NCBI GenBank assembly: GCA_028819295.1
Contig: JAPPMA010000062.1
Coordinates: 59,915-123,914, forward strand
Reading direction: 5' to 3'
DNA length: 64,000 bases
Origin: a bacterium
GTDB lineage: Bacteria > Actinomycetota > Acidimicrobiia > Acidimicrobiales > Bin134
The notes under the pieces were generated by a model, which was given only the letters and a program-made list of their open reading frames with translations, was not told the DNA's origin and did not search any database. Below are positions 18,140 to 27,020 of this stretch, in pieces (position 1 is the first letter of the stretch; every line of letters begins with the position of its first letter). The translations under genes were made by a program, and so were the position numbers.

Positions 18140-19389
18140 TACGCCGCCTCCAGCGGCAGCGAGATTCTGACGATGGTTCCCCCGTCTTCACCGGCTGCCA
18201 CTTCGAGATCACCACCTTGGCGCTGCGCCTGCCTCAGGATCGAGGCCAGCCCCCAGTGTTGATCACCGCGTGGGATCACTTGGAGTTCGAAATCATCGGG
18301 CAGCCCGCGACCGTCATCTTGGATCACCAATGAAACCCTGCTTGTCTCGAAGTGAAGCGTCACTACTACAAGCGACGCCGACGCGTGGCGCTCAATATTG
18401 AACAATGCCTGGCGTGCCGCGCCGATCAGCGCCGCTTCGGCTGGTGTCGGCAGCGAGCGGGGGTTGCCTCGAACCATGAAGTGAATGGTGAGGTCAGATC
18501 GAGACTGAAGGTCGTCAGTCTCGCGCTGCAAGGCCACCGCCACTGCCTCTGTCTGAGAAACCGGGGCCATGACCTTGAATGCTTGGCGCATTCGCTTTGT
18601 CGCTTCTTGCGCCTGCTCTTCGATCCCCACGGCTACCTGTGCAAGAGTCTCATCGCCGCTGTCGCGAAGTCGCTGCGCAGCGACACTTATCGAGAAAAGA
18701 AGCTGGCCGACGTCGTCATGCAGATCGCTGGCGATCCGCTGACGCTCGGCGTCGACTCGCTGTTGTATCGCCGCCGAAGCGCGTATCGACGCCGCCATCA
18801 TGGGCGCGATATTCCTGGCAGCCTCGGCGAGGATTGTCCTCGCCCGGTCGCCGATAGACCCAATTGATCGAATGCCTCCGTAGAGAATTCCAACCAGTTC
18901 GGTGTCATGCTCGACGGGAACAGCCAGCATTCCGCCAAGCCCCTCGCCGTTGACGACATCCACGAAGTGGTTTGTGATCCTGGGGTCATCGGCGTAGTTC
19001 TGGACCTCGACTTGTCGCCGCTCGACCATCACCCGACCGCCGAGGCCCTTCCCGGTTGAGACTTGGACCTGGCGGAATCGGTCGTTACGGGCACCGTGTA
19101 CTCCCCGCATTGCAAAAAGCGTTGACCCCTCTCGAACAGCAACCGATACCAGCGGCAGTCCCAGCATGCGGTATAGCTCCACTGCGGTCCTCTGGGCGAG
19201 GGCACCAGGATCCAAGAACCCCACTAGATGCTCGCTAAGCGAGGCAAGCCGCTCAAGGTCGTCCGCGTCCGCCAGTTCGATCTTGCCTGTGTACTGCCGA
19301 CCTGGATCGAGACCGGACATCATCGGCTGGAAGGGTGAGTAGTGGGCGAAAGTCTGAGACACTAGATCTCCCTGCATTGTGGGCAGCAC
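18139..19389 (-). CDS. GAF-domain sensor histidine kinase
   Basis: 416 residues from a GTG at 19389; an ATG 12 bases later would lose four residues. A GAF domain (about 45-205) precedes the HisKA_3 box RIASDLHDDVGQLLFS (His224) and a recognisable HATPase domain: N-box-like AARQALFNIERHA, G1 box DDGRGLP and G2-like WGLASI. No transmembrane segment is apparent, so the signal should be cytosolic, for example a small molecule bound by GAF. It is the first gene of the kinase-regulator-kinase operon and its stop overlaps the regulator start by one base. Unlike its downstream paralogue it keeps the ATP-binding motifs. Confidence 0.88.
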   Translation of the reverse strand: MLPTMQGDLVSQTFAHYSPFQPMMSGLDPGRQYTGKIELADADDLERLASLSEHLVGFLDPGALAQRTAVELYRMLGLPLVSVAVREGSTLFAMRGVHGARNDRFRQVQVSTGKGLGGRVMVERRQVEVQNYADDPRITNHFVDVVNGEGLGGMLAVPVEHDTELVGILYGGIRSIGSIGDRARTILAEAARNIAPMMAASIRASAAIQQRVDAERQRIASDLHDDVGQLLFSISVAAQRLRDSGDETLAQVAVGIEEQAQEATKRMRQAFKVMAPVSQTEAVAVALQRETDDLQSRSDLTIHFMVRGNPRSLPTPAEAALIGAARQALFNIERHASASLVVVTLHFETSRVSLVIQDDGRGLPDDFELQVIPRGDQHWGLASILRQAQRQGGDLEVAAGEDGGTIVRISLPLEAA

Positions 19390-19456
19390 GTGCAGACCAA
19401 TGCCGCTGGCATCAGTAGCGCCTATGCGCCATCCCTTAAGCGAACCACAGTTTTCC

Positions 19457-21007
19457 TCATTCGGCTAGGGCCTGTTGGGCTATCGGTGACAGGGCGAACC
19501 CACCTACGTGCTTCTCGTAGGCGCGCCCAACCCTTAGGAGCGTTGCCTCGTCCCACTGTTTGCCAACGATGCTCATGCCGATCGGCATCCCCTTTCCACC
19601 GGCGACTGGGATCGTCAAGTCCGGGTTGCCCGTCACATTCGACACCGCAGTGTTCGGGATCATCTCCAGCGCCCTTGCCACATATTCGTCGACTGGCGCA
19701 TCGCTGGATGGGATGGCCTTGGCGGGGAATGGCAGAGTCGGATAGCACAAAACGTCGTACACCTGAAATGCCCGGTTCACCGCGGCGTTGATCTGTGGGC
19801 GCACATTGGAGGCGCGTGCATAAGCGCCGCCGCCCGTGCGGTCAGCCATGTACTCCGCGCATAAGACCACGAATTTCAGGGTCTGCGACACAAGGTGGGC
19901 TTTGGTCTCCCAGCCACGCTTGGTGTGCTCAATCTGCTCGGGGTCAAACAAGCCCCGGTAGTTCATGCCGTATCCGTTGCCGCGGATCATCTGCCACATA
20001 GCGCCGTCAGTTGCGATGACATTCCAAATATGCAAGGCATCGCGGTGTTCGGGCATAGAAAATGTCTCCACCTTGGCGCCGAGATCCGCGAGACGGCTCG
20101 CCCCAGCCTCGACAAGTGTGTCCGAATCCGGATCACTGAGGTTGTCCCATCCGAACCCTTCGGACACAACGCCTACTCTCAGGCCCTCAATTCCTTCTTC
20201 GATTCCAGCGGCATAGTTGATACCAGAAGGCGCCGTGGCTTGGCGCGGATCGTTGCCGTCGGGACCGGCAATGGCTGTCAAGAACACCGCGAGATCGCTC
20301 ATATTTCGAGCGACCGGGCCGACGTGATCGATGGTCCATTCGATCGGATATATTCCGGTGTACGGCACCAGTCCAAACGTGGGCTTGACACCACAAGTAC
20401 CTGAGAACGACGAGGGAATCCTGATCGAACCGCCCTGGTCAGCTGCGATAGCCATGTCGACTTCGCCAGCCGCGACCAACGCGCTGCTTCCCCCGGACGA
20501 ACCTCCCGCAGCCCTTGACGTATCCCACGGGTTCCGTATAGGAGCAAGCGCCGACGTGTGGCTCGCACCCGAAAAGCAAAGGTCTTCGCACGCGGCCTTG
20601 CCGACAATTCTCCCACCGGCGTCAAGGATCCTGCGAACGACGGTCGCGTCAACCGAGGGGACATAGCCCTCCAAGATCCGCGACCCATTCATCATGGGAA
20701 CGCCCGCCACGGCGACGTTGTCCTTGATGGCGAAGGTCTTGCCGGCAAGCAGGCCCGTTTCCTTGTCTTGGATGTCGCATTTGACGTACCAGGCTCCCAG
20801 TTCGTTGTCGGAGTCATCAGGCCAGAAACTGTCTCGGGAAGGGGTCGCAGCTCTGGATTCGTCATACATTGCGTCGACGTGGTCGTAAGAGCCCAGGGCG
20901 CCTTCCACCAGTGCCTGGTGAATCTCAAGCTGGTCTTGTCGTAGGCCAAGTTCCCACCGGTCAGAAATTGCCCTTAACTCATCAAGATCAGGTGGTGGAA
21001 TAGCCAT
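19457..21007 (-). CDS. Amidase (amidase-signature family)
   Basis: A 516-residue amidase-signature enzyme. The Ser-cisSer-Lys triad is readable: Lys95 in TFAIKDNVAVAG, the loop AGGSSGGSSALVAAG (cis-Ser about 170-171) and nucleophile Ser194 in DQGGSIRIPSS. Such enzymes hydrolyse amides to acid plus ammonia; a GatA role is unlikely because no gatB or gatC is near. Its neighbours (amide/urea-type importer, acyl-CoA ligase, two-component system) and a shared upstream motif suggest uptake, hydrolysis and CoA-activation of an amide. The precise amide is unknown. Confidence 0.88.
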   Translation of the reverse strand: MAIPPPDLDELRAISDRWELGLRQDQLEIHQALVEGALGSYDHVDAMYDESRAATPSRDSFWPDDSDNELGAWYVKCDIQDKETGLLAGKTFAIKDNVAVAGVPMMNGSRILEGYVPSVDATVVRRILDAGGRIVGKAACEDLCFSGASHTSALAPIRNPWDTSRAAGGSSGGSSALVAAGEVDMAIAADQGGSIRIPSSFSGTCGVKPTFGLVPYTGIYPIEWTIDHVGPVARNMSDLAVFLTAIAGPDGNDPRQATAPSGINYAAGIEEGIEGLRVGVVSEGFGWDNLSDPDSDTLVEAGASRLADLGAKVETFSMPEHRDALHIWNVIATDGAMWQMIRGNGYGMNYRGLFDPEQIEHTKRGWETKAHLVSQTLKFVVLCAEYMADRTGGGAYARASNVRPQINAAVNRAFQVYDVLCYPTLPFPAKAIPSSDAPVDEYVARALEMIPNTAVSNVTGNPDLTIPVAGGKGMPIGMSIVGKQWDEATLLRVGRAYEKHVGGFALSPIAQQALAE

Positions 21008-21081
21008 GTGCGCTCCTTCTCTTGCCGCGACCCCGGTCCCGCTGGCTCAATCAAACGTAGTTGGGGATGGGGCGATTCAGG

Positions 21082-21098
21082 ACCCGCGAATGCAGGTT
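21082..21098. promoter_or_regulatory. Operator-like site upstream of the amidase gene
   Basis: ACCCGCGAATGCAGGTT, identical in 16 of 17 positions to the site at 14575-14591 in the importer/ligase promoter region. It lies 75-91 bp upstream of the amidase start, a plausible activator position. Function is inferred from recurrence and placement. Confidence 0.6.
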
Positions 21099-21130
21099 TC
21101 AGGCAGAGAGAGGTTTGATTGGCTCCCGCC

Positions 21131-21907
21131 TCAGTCGTGGCTGGTGACGCCGCCGTCCACGATGAGGATGGTGCCGGTCACGAAGCCGGCCTCATCGGAC
21201 ATGAGGAAGCGGACCGCCTTGGCTATGTCGGTGGGGGCACCCACCCGGCCGAGCGGGGATTTTTCCACACAGGCGGCCTTGCTCGCGGGGTCGTCCATCA
21301 TCATGGAGGTCATCGGCGTTTCGATGTAGCCGGGGCCCACGGCGTTCACTCGGATTCCGTCGGGGCCGAGGTAGTTGGCCAGCGACTTTGTCAGTCCCAC
21401 CACACCGTGCTTGGACGCGGTGTACGAAGGGATTGTCGGACTGCCCACCACCGACATGATGGAGCCGATGCCCACGATGGCCGACCCCTCATGGCTTCTC
21501 AGGTCGCCCAGAAGCGCTTGCGCCACAAATACCTCGGCCCGAAGATTCACTCCGATCACCGAGTCCCAGATCTCCTCGGTGAGATGGTCGATGTCCATGG
21601 AGGTCACGATCCCCGCGGCATGGACCAACCCGCCGATGGTGCCCAGCGCTTCCCGAGCGGCTACCACCGCGTTGTCCACCGCGGCGCGATCAGTCACGTC
21701 CAGCCCGACGGAGTGGGTCGTCACGCCGCAATCTGCGGCAATCGAGACCGCCGCCTCCGCCGCCCCTTCGCCGTTGAGATCCCAGAGCGACACCGGTCGC
21801 CCCACTTCAGCCAAGGCGCGAGCGCAAGCCCGTCCAATTCCTGATCCGCCGCCAGTGACCACCACACCAGTGGTCGGCGTCATGTTCAATGCAGACATGT
21901 CGGCCAC
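21131..21907 (-). CDS. Short-chain dehydrogenase/reductase
   Basis: 258 residues, the classical SDR length. Rossmann cofactor motif VVVTGGGSGIGRA, structural HAAG, catalytic Ser in GSIMSVVGS, and YTASKHG (YxxxK) are all present, followed by the C-terminal GFVTGTILIVDGG. DLN after strand beta-2 suggests preference for NAD(H). It could oxidise or reduce a hydroxyacyl or alcohol substrate. It sits alone between the amidase and the sulfur genes, so context gives no substrate. Confidence 0.9.
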   Translation of the reverse strand: MADMSALNMTPTTGVVVTGGGSGIGRACARALAEVGRPVSLWDLNGEGAAEAAVSIAADCGVTTHSVGLDVTDRAAVDNAVVAAREALGTIGGLVHAAGIVTSMDIDHLTEEIWDSVIGVNLRAEVFVAQALLGDLRSHEGSAIVGIGSIMSVVGSPTIPSYTASKHGVVGLTKSLANYLGPDGIRVNAVGPGYIETPMTSMMMDDPASKAACVEKSPLGRVGAPTDIAKAVRFLMSDEAGFVTGTILIVDGGVTSHD

Positions 21908-21946
21908 CCTACGCCGTGTCGGGTTGGCTGTTGCTGCTCGGGGTGG

Positions 21947-22621
21947 CTAGTCGTGCAGGCCGCACTCGGTCTTGTCGGTGCCGGCCCAGCGGCCAGAGCG
22001 GGGGTCGTTGCCGGGGGCCACGGGCTTGGTGCAGGGCATGCAGCCGATTGAGGGGTAGCCTCGCTCCAACAGGGGGTTGAACGGAACCCGGTGCTCGGCC
22101 ATGTAGTCGGCCACCTGCTCGTCGGTCCAGGTGGCAATGGGGTTCAGCTTCACCAAGCCCCGCAGGTCTCGCACCACGATGGGCGCCGACACCCGGGTGA
22201 CGGCCTCCACTCGGCGCAGGCCGCTCATCCACGCCTCTTTGCCGGCCAAAGCCCGGTCGAGCTGGCCTGCTTTAACCGCTGAGCAGCAGTTCTCCGGATC
22301 CATGTTCCACAATTCGGGGTCGTGGCGGGCCACCGTCATCAGCCGCAGGTTCAGGCCGTAGTGGCGTCGCACCCGCTCCACGGTCTCCAGCGTCTCGGGG
22401 AAATGGAAGCCGGTGTCGATGAAAACCACCTCGATGGCGGGGTCCACCTTTACGGCCAAATCGATCAGCACCGCATCGGTCATCGACGCGGCCAGCGCCA
22501 GGTGGGGGAAGAAGTTGTCCACCCCCCACTGGATGATTTTCTCCGCAGGGAGATCCTCGAACTCCTCGTTGAGGGCGGCCAGTTCTGCGTCGGTGGGCGA
22601 CGGAATGGTCAGGTTGCGCAT
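21947..22621 (-). CDS. cysH: Adenylylsulfate (APS) reductase, CysH family
   Basis: 224 residues from the ATG at 22621, overlapping the nirA-like stop by 13 bases. It carries the 4Fe-4S cysteine set that separates APS reductases from PAPS reductases: Cys112-Cys113 (ENCCSAVK) and Cys194/Cys197 (GCMPCT), plus the catalytic ECGLH motif (Cys220) at the C-terminus. It reduces adenylylsulfate to sulfite with thioredoxin. Together with the upstream siroheme reductase, which would take sulfite to sulfide, it forms an assimilatory sulfate-reduction operon. Confidence 0.93.
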   Translation of the reverse strand: MRNLTIPSPTDAELAALNEEFEDLPAEKIIQWGVDNFFPHLALAASMTDAVLIDLAVKVDPAIEVVFIDTGFHFPETLETVERVRRHYGLNLRLMTVARHDPELWNMDPENCCSAVKAGQLDRALAGKEAWMSGLRRVEAVTRVSAPIVVRDLRGLVKLNPIATWTDEQVADYMAEHRVPFNPLLERGYPSIGCMPCTKPVAPGNDPRSGRWAGTDKTECGLHD

Positions 22622-24393
22622 TCGGAGTCGCCTATCACTGCTTCGTAGGGGCCGGTCTCGTCGTAGTCGACAAAGAACTCGGGGCCGTCTTCGGGCAAGG
22701 GGAACTCGTCCAAGCCGGCCAGCGTCTTGCCCACTTCTCGTGATCCGCCCTTGCGCTCCAGCCAGCGGCGGAACTCCTCGCCGGCTTCCCGCTCGGCGGT
22801 GAACTGGCGCACCACCCGCACCACCGCCTCGGGTGCGTTGCGGGCCGGAAGGCGCAGGGCCTTGGCTCCGAAGTGGATTTGGGAGTCGCCCACGTAGCCG
22901 CCGAGCAGCATCTGGTAACCCGGTGCCGACCGGCCGTGGGCCCGCCGCTCGGCGCCGAAGAAACCGATGTCGGAGGCGTGGTGCTGGCCGCACGAGTTGG
23001 TGCAGCCCGAGATGTTGATCCGCAGCCCGCCCACCTCGGCAAGCCCCTCCTCGTCCAAGCGGTTGCCGATGGCGTCGGCCAAGCCCCGAGACTGGGTGAC
23101 GGCCAGGTTGCAGGTGTCGGCGCCGGGGCAGGCCACCACGTCGCGCAGCAGCTCGGCGCCGGGTTCGGCCATGCCGATGGCCGACAACGCCTCGAACAGT
23201 CGAGGAAGTTGGTGCTCGCCCAGGTCGCGGAAGACGATGTTCTGGCGGTTGGTGATCCGGCACTCCGCTCCCAGCTCCCGCTGGATGTCGGCCAGGGCGT
23301 CGAACTGGTCGGCGGTGATGTCGCCCAGCCGAGCCCAGGCGTAGGCCGAGACCGTGCCCTTGGCGGCCCCTCTCACCACGTTGGCCTGCTCCCACCGCTC
23401 ATAAGGCGCCCGGCCGCCGATGGACACCGACACCCCTTGGCCCACCGGCGTGACCTCGACCTCGGCGTGGCGGCCGGCGGGGGCGTCGCCGTGGACCCTA
23501 ACCAAATCGGGGATGCCGCCGGGCCAACTGGAGGAGGCCAGCAAGAACTTGCGCTCCCGGAAGATGCGGCGCTGGAGCTCCTCGAAGCCCAGCTTCTCCA
23601 CCAGCCACTTCATACGGGCCCGGAGCTTGTTGTCGCGGTAGCCGTCGTGGTCGAACACCCGCAGGCAGGCCTCAATCGTGGGCAGCAGGTCCTCGCGGGA
23701 GGTGAACTCCTCCAGGGCCAGCGCCGGGTGGGGGTTGGCCCCCAGGCCACCGGCCACGAACACCCGGAATCCGGCCTCGACCCCGCCGTCCACCTCGCGG
23801 GTGGCGGCGATTACACCCACATCGTTGAACATGGCCTGGCCGCAGTCGGTGGCGCAGCCCGAGAAGTTGATCTTGAACTTGCGGGGCAGGCGCTGGGCGT
23901 AGGGGTGGCGCAAAAAGTGCAGTGCGGTGGCCCGGGCCCAGGCGGTGATGTCGAGCACCTCATGGGGGCAGGCGCCGGCCAGATGGCAGCCCTGCACGTT
24001 GCGGACGGTGTCGCCGCAGGCCTCCCGGGTGGTGAGCCCCACCGAGGCCAGGGTGCGCATCACGTTGGGAACGTCGTCGATCTGCACATAGTGGAATTGG
24101 ATGTTCTGGCGAGTGGTGATGTGGCCCCAGCCCCGGGAGTGGGTGCGGGCGATGTGGGCCAGGGCCTCGAAGTGCTCGGGGTGGGCGATTCCGGCGGGGA
24201 TCTTGACCCGCACCATCTGGTTCGTGCCGCCCTGGCGCTGGCCGTAGATGCCGTTGTTCAGGCGGAACACCCGCATCACGTCTTCAGGTATCTCGCCGGC
24301 CTTGTAGCGCACCAGCATCCGCTCGAACTTGTCGATGTCGGCTTGCTGGGCCGGGTCGATTACCGCGGTGTTGTCGATTTGGACCGTGACCAT
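22609..24393 (-). CDS. Ferredoxin-type sulfite/nitrite reductase (NirA/Sir-like)
   Basis: 594 residues with the pseudo-two-fold siroheme reductase architecture. The C-terminal half has the expected siroheme-4Fe4S ligands Cys422, Cys428, Cys464 and Cys468 (CPGADTC ... SGCTNSC). Unusually, the N-terminal half carries an equally spaced set, Cys136, Cys142, Cys180 and Cys184 (GCHLAGAC ... SGCATDC). Coupling to cysH favours sulfite reduction over nitrite. An inverted-repeat-rich region precedes the gene and may be its operator. The enzyme probably takes electrons from ferredoxin. Confidence 0.9.
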   Translation of the reverse strand: MVTVQIDNTAVIDPAQQADIDKFERMLVRYKAGEIPEDVMRVFRLNNGIYGQRQGGTNQMVRVKIPAGIAHPEHFEALAHIARTHSRGWGHITTRQNIQFHYVQIDDVPNVMRTLASVGLTTREACGDTVRNVQGCHLAGACPHEVLDITAWARATALHFLRHPYAQRLPRKFKINFSGCATDCGQAMFNDVGVIAATREVDGGVEAGFRVFVAGGLGANPHPALALEEFTSREDLLPTIEACLRVFDHDGYRDNKLRARMKWLVEKLGFEELQRRIFRERKFLLASSSWPGGIPDLVRVHGDAPAGRHAEVEVTPVGQGVSVSIGGRAPYERWEQANVVRGAAKGTVSAYAWARLGDITADQFDALADIQRELGAECRITNRQNIVFRDLGEHQLPRLFEALSAIGMAEPGAELLRDVVACPGADTCNLAVTQSRGLADAIGNRLDEEGLAEVGGLRINISGCTNSCGQHHASDIGFFGAERRAHGRSAPGYQMLLGGYVGDSQIHFGAKALRLPARNAPEAVVRVVRQFTAEREAGEEFRRWLERKGGSREVGKTLAGLDEFPLPEDGPEFFVDYDETGPYEAVIGDSECAT

Positions 24394-24445
24394 CGGGCCT
24401 TCTTCTTTGGAATTGGGGCAAGTGGCGGGGTTCAGGCAGCCACTA

Positions 24446-24523
24446 ATTCGGACTAGTTTGATCCGATTACTTGTCTATCAGGGTAGCGGCCTCGGATCAA
24501 ATCCCGAGTGATTTGGTCCGAAT
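24446..24523. promoter_or_regulatory. Nested inverted repeats upstream of the sulfite reductase/cysH operon
   Basis: Within the 158-bp gap before the reductase gene, ATTCGGAC (24446-24453) pairs with GTCCGAAT (24516-24523), and TTTGATCCGA (24457-24466) pairs with TCGGATCAAA (24492-24501). Extra TCCGAAT half-sites follow. This looks like a multi-site operator for sulfur control of the operon; the regulator is unknown. Confidence 0.5.
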
Positions 24524-24551
24524 AATCCGAATAAGGAGCGGATGTGCGACG

Positions 24552-25925
24552 TCAGCCGCCGAGTCGCTCGGCCACCCGGAACGCCAATTCCAGGCTCTGG
24601 GCGCCGTTCAGGCGGGGATCGCACATGGTCTCGTAGCGGCGTTCCAAGTCGTCGTCGCTGATGGCCTCGGCGCCGCCCACGCATTCGGTCACATCATCCC
24701 CGGTGATCTCCACATGGATGCCTCCGGGCCAGGTGCCGGCTTCGGCGTGGGCGGTGAAGTAGCGATCGATCTCGGCCATCACGTCCTCGAAGTGGCGGGT
24801 CTTGCGCCCTCCGGCGGTGGTGTAGGTGTTCCCGTGCATGGGATCGCACTCCCAAAGCACCGGGTGGCCGGCATCGCGCACCGCGGCCAACAGGGGGGGC
24901 AGGACTTCGGCTACCTTGTCGGCGCCCATGCGGCTGATGAGGGTGAGCCGGCCGGGAACGCGCTCGGGATTGAGGATCTCGCACAGCGCGAGTGCCTCTG
25001 CCGGGGTCGAGGTTGGCCCCAGCTTGCAGCCCAGCGGGTTCTTGATGCCCCGCATGAACTCCATGTGGGCGCCGTCGAGCTGGCGGGTTCGCTCGCCGAT
25101 CCACAGCATGTGGGCCGAGCAGTCGTACCATTGGCCGGTGATGGAGTCTTGCCGGGTGAGAGCCTCCTCGTAGTCGAGCACCAGTGCCTCGTGGCTGGTG
25201 TAGAAGTCCACCTGGTGCAGTTCGGGCGCATCGGTTGAAATCCCGCAGGCGGCCATGAACCGCAGAGCGGAGTCGATGCCGTCGGCCACCCGCTCGTAGC
25301 GCCGTCCCTCCGGGCTGGCGGCGATGAACTCCTGATTCCACATGTGGACTTGGCGGAGATCGGCATAGCCACCCTTGGTGAATGCCCGCAGCAGGTTCAG
25401 GGTGGATGCCGACTGGTGGTAGGCCCGCACCAAGCGCCCGGCATCAGCGGTGCGAGAGTGCTCGGAGAAGCTGATGTCGTTCACCATGTGCCCCCGGAAG
25501 GAGGGGAGCTCCACATCGTCCACCACCTCGGTGGACGAAGACCGGGGTTTGGCGAACTGCCCGGCGATCCTGCCGATCTTGACCGTGGGCACCCCAGCCG
25601 AGAAAGCCAGCACGACGGCCATTTGCAGGATGACCTTGAGCTTGTCCCGGATGCTGTCGGCGGTAACGCCGTCGAACGACTCGGCGCAGTCTCCGGCCTG
25701 GAGAACGAAGGCTCGGCCGGCGCATGCTTCGCCGAGTTGGTTTTGGAGGGCTCGGGACTCCCCGGCGAAGACTAGCGGGGGCAGGCCGGCCAGGGTCTGG
25801 CGCACCTGGTCTAGCGAGGCCTGCTCCGGCCACTGCGGCTGCTGGGCGGCGGGGCGGTCCCGCCAAGAAGAGGGATGCCAGGCGGCCTGGGGCGTGCTGG
25901 CTGCTTCAGCAGGAGCCGAACTCAT
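24552..25925 (-). CDS. aroG: Class II 3-deoxy-D-arabino-heptulosonate 7-phosphate (DAHP) synthase
   Basis: 457 residues from the ATG at 25925 (an upstream in-frame GTG would add 19). It matches the plant/actinobacterial type II DAHP synthase throughout: QAGDCAESF, KIGRIAGQFAKPRS, HMLWIGERTRQLDGAH, GIKNPLGCKLGPT and LWECDPMHGNT, which supply phosphoenolpyruvate and metal ligands. It condenses phosphoenolpyruvate with erythrose 4-phosphate at the entry of the shikimate pathway. No other aromatic genes are adjacent; a sigma-factor gene lies just upstream in the same direction. Confidence 0.95.
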   Translation of the reverse strand: MSSAPAEAASTPQAAWHPSSWRDRPAAQQPQWPEQASLDQVRQTLAGLPPLVFAGESRALQNQLGEACAGRAFVLQAGDCAESFDGVTADSIRDKLKVILQMAVVLAFSAGVPTVKIGRIAGQFAKPRSSSTEVVDDVELPSFRGHMVNDISFSEHSRTADAGRLVRAYHQSASTLNLLRAFTKGGYADLRQVHMWNQEFIAASPEGRRYERVADGIDSALRFMAACGISTDAPELHQVDFYTSHEALVLDYEEALTRQDSITGQWYDCSAHMLWIGERTRQLDGAHMEFMRGIKNPLGCKLGPTSTPAEALALCEILNPERVPGRLTLISRMGADKVAEVLPPLLAAVRDAGHPVLWECDPMHGNTYTTAGGRKTRHFEDVMAEIDRYFTAHAEAGTWPGGIHVEITGDDVTECVGGAEAISDDDLERRYETMCDPRLNGAQSLELAFRVAERLGG

Positions 25926-25991
25926 TGCGAAATCGTCGCTTGTCGCCGAGTGTGGGGCAAACCAATTGAGCTGTCGAACCACCAGAGGCGG

Positions 25992-26825
25992 TTACGCGGC
26001 GTCGATGTCCAACAGCTCGGCCCGATCCCGAACCGAGTCCAGCGATCGCCCGATGATCCGGCGGACAGCCTCCGAGGTGAGTCCTATGGCTTCGCCGATC
26101 TCGCGGTAGCTGTGCCTTTGGCCGTCGATGAGCCCGTAGCGCATTTCCACCGCATAGCGGGATCGGTCGTCCAGATCCTCCAGCAGTCCGGCCAGCATGG
26201 CCGTCTGGTCGGCGGTCAGCACCAGGTCTTCGGGGCCGGGGCCGGTGTCGGGCTGGAGATCCACAAGCTCGCTGCTGTTGTCGTCGCCCACAGTTGTGTT
26301 CAACGAGGTCAGCGAAGTGAGCCGATGGAGCAGGGCGTGCTCGGTGTCGAGCTCTTCGCCCCCTCCGGTGGCTTGGCGCACGGCGGCCCGGAGGCTGGCG
26401 GCCCGCTCGCCCGGCAGCCGGATCAGGTTGGCCTTCTGGTCGAGCGCCCGGCCGATGGACTGGCGGATCCAGAACGTGGCGTAGGTGGAGAACTTGAACC
26501 CCTTGCGCCAGTCGAACTTCTCCACTGCTCGATCCAGCCCCAGGTTGCCCTCTTGAATCAGATCCAGCAGTTCCATGCCGGTGGGCAGGGGGTACTTCTT
26601 GGCCACGCTCACCACCAAGCGCAAATTGGCCCGGATGAAGAGATCCTTGGCCGCTGCCGCTTCCCGGACCTGGGCCCGCAGCCGAGGATTGCGCTCTCCG
26701 GCGTCCAAGCGCTCTTGGGCTTCGCGACCTCGCTCGATTGTCTGGGCAAGTCGCACTTCGTCTTCCTTGGTGAGGAGTGGTACCAAGCCGATTGCGCTGA
26801 GGTACTGGCTTGTTGAATCGTCCAT
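25992..26825 (-). CDS. Sigma-70 family RNA polymerase sigma factor (group 2/3)
   Basis: 277 residues from the ATG at 26825 (MDDSTSQYLSAIG), with GGGA five bases upstream. Region 1.2 (TSQYLSAIGLVPLLTKEDEV), region 2 (ANLRLVVSVAKKYP, GNLGLDRAVEKFDW, STYATFWIRQSI) and a C-terminal region 4 helix-turn-helix (SYREIGEAIGLTSEAVRRII) are clear. Region 3 is short and the long region 1.1 of primary sigma factors is absent, so I read it as an alternative RpoD-like factor. It is divergent from nadD. Which promoters it serves is not readable. Confidence 0.9.
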   Translation of the reverse strand: MDDSTSQYLSAIGLVPLLTKEDEVRLAQTIERGREAQERLDAGERNPRLRAQVREAAAAKDLFIRANLRLVVSVAKKYPLPTGMELLDLIQEGNLGLDRAVEKFDWRKGFKFSTYATFWIRQSIGRALDQKANLIRLPGERAASLRAAVRQATGGGEELDTEHALLHRLTSLTSLNTTVGDDNSSELVDLQPDTGPGPEDLVLTADQTAMLAGLLEDLDDRSRYAVEMRYGLIDGQRHSYREIGEAIGLTSEAVRRIIGRSLDSVRDRAELLDIDAA

Positions 26826-27020
26826 AAGTTCCCGTCTCTTCGTCTCTGCTGGATGCAACGTCTCCGCCCACTGCTTTGTTCCCAGTTGCAGCCCTTTGGT
26901 GTGTCGCGAACATACCGACTCACCGCTTCGATGTCGCCTTATTTTTTGGGTCTGGCCTTTCGCCAGGGCGGTCACCCTGGTGGCATCGAGGCCGTCTCGT
27001 TGTTGCCTACACTGCAAACC

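Noticed and set aside
19440..19460. CGAATGAGG on the minus strand at the amidase end as a fifth regulon site
   Set aside because: Only about nine bases match and it coincides with the amidase stop codon, so chance is the simpler explanation.
22622..23395. Upstream extension of the cysH frame
   Set aside because: It runs inside the siroheme reductase gene in another frame with Arg/Gly-rich nonsense; the conserved CysH start is at 22621.
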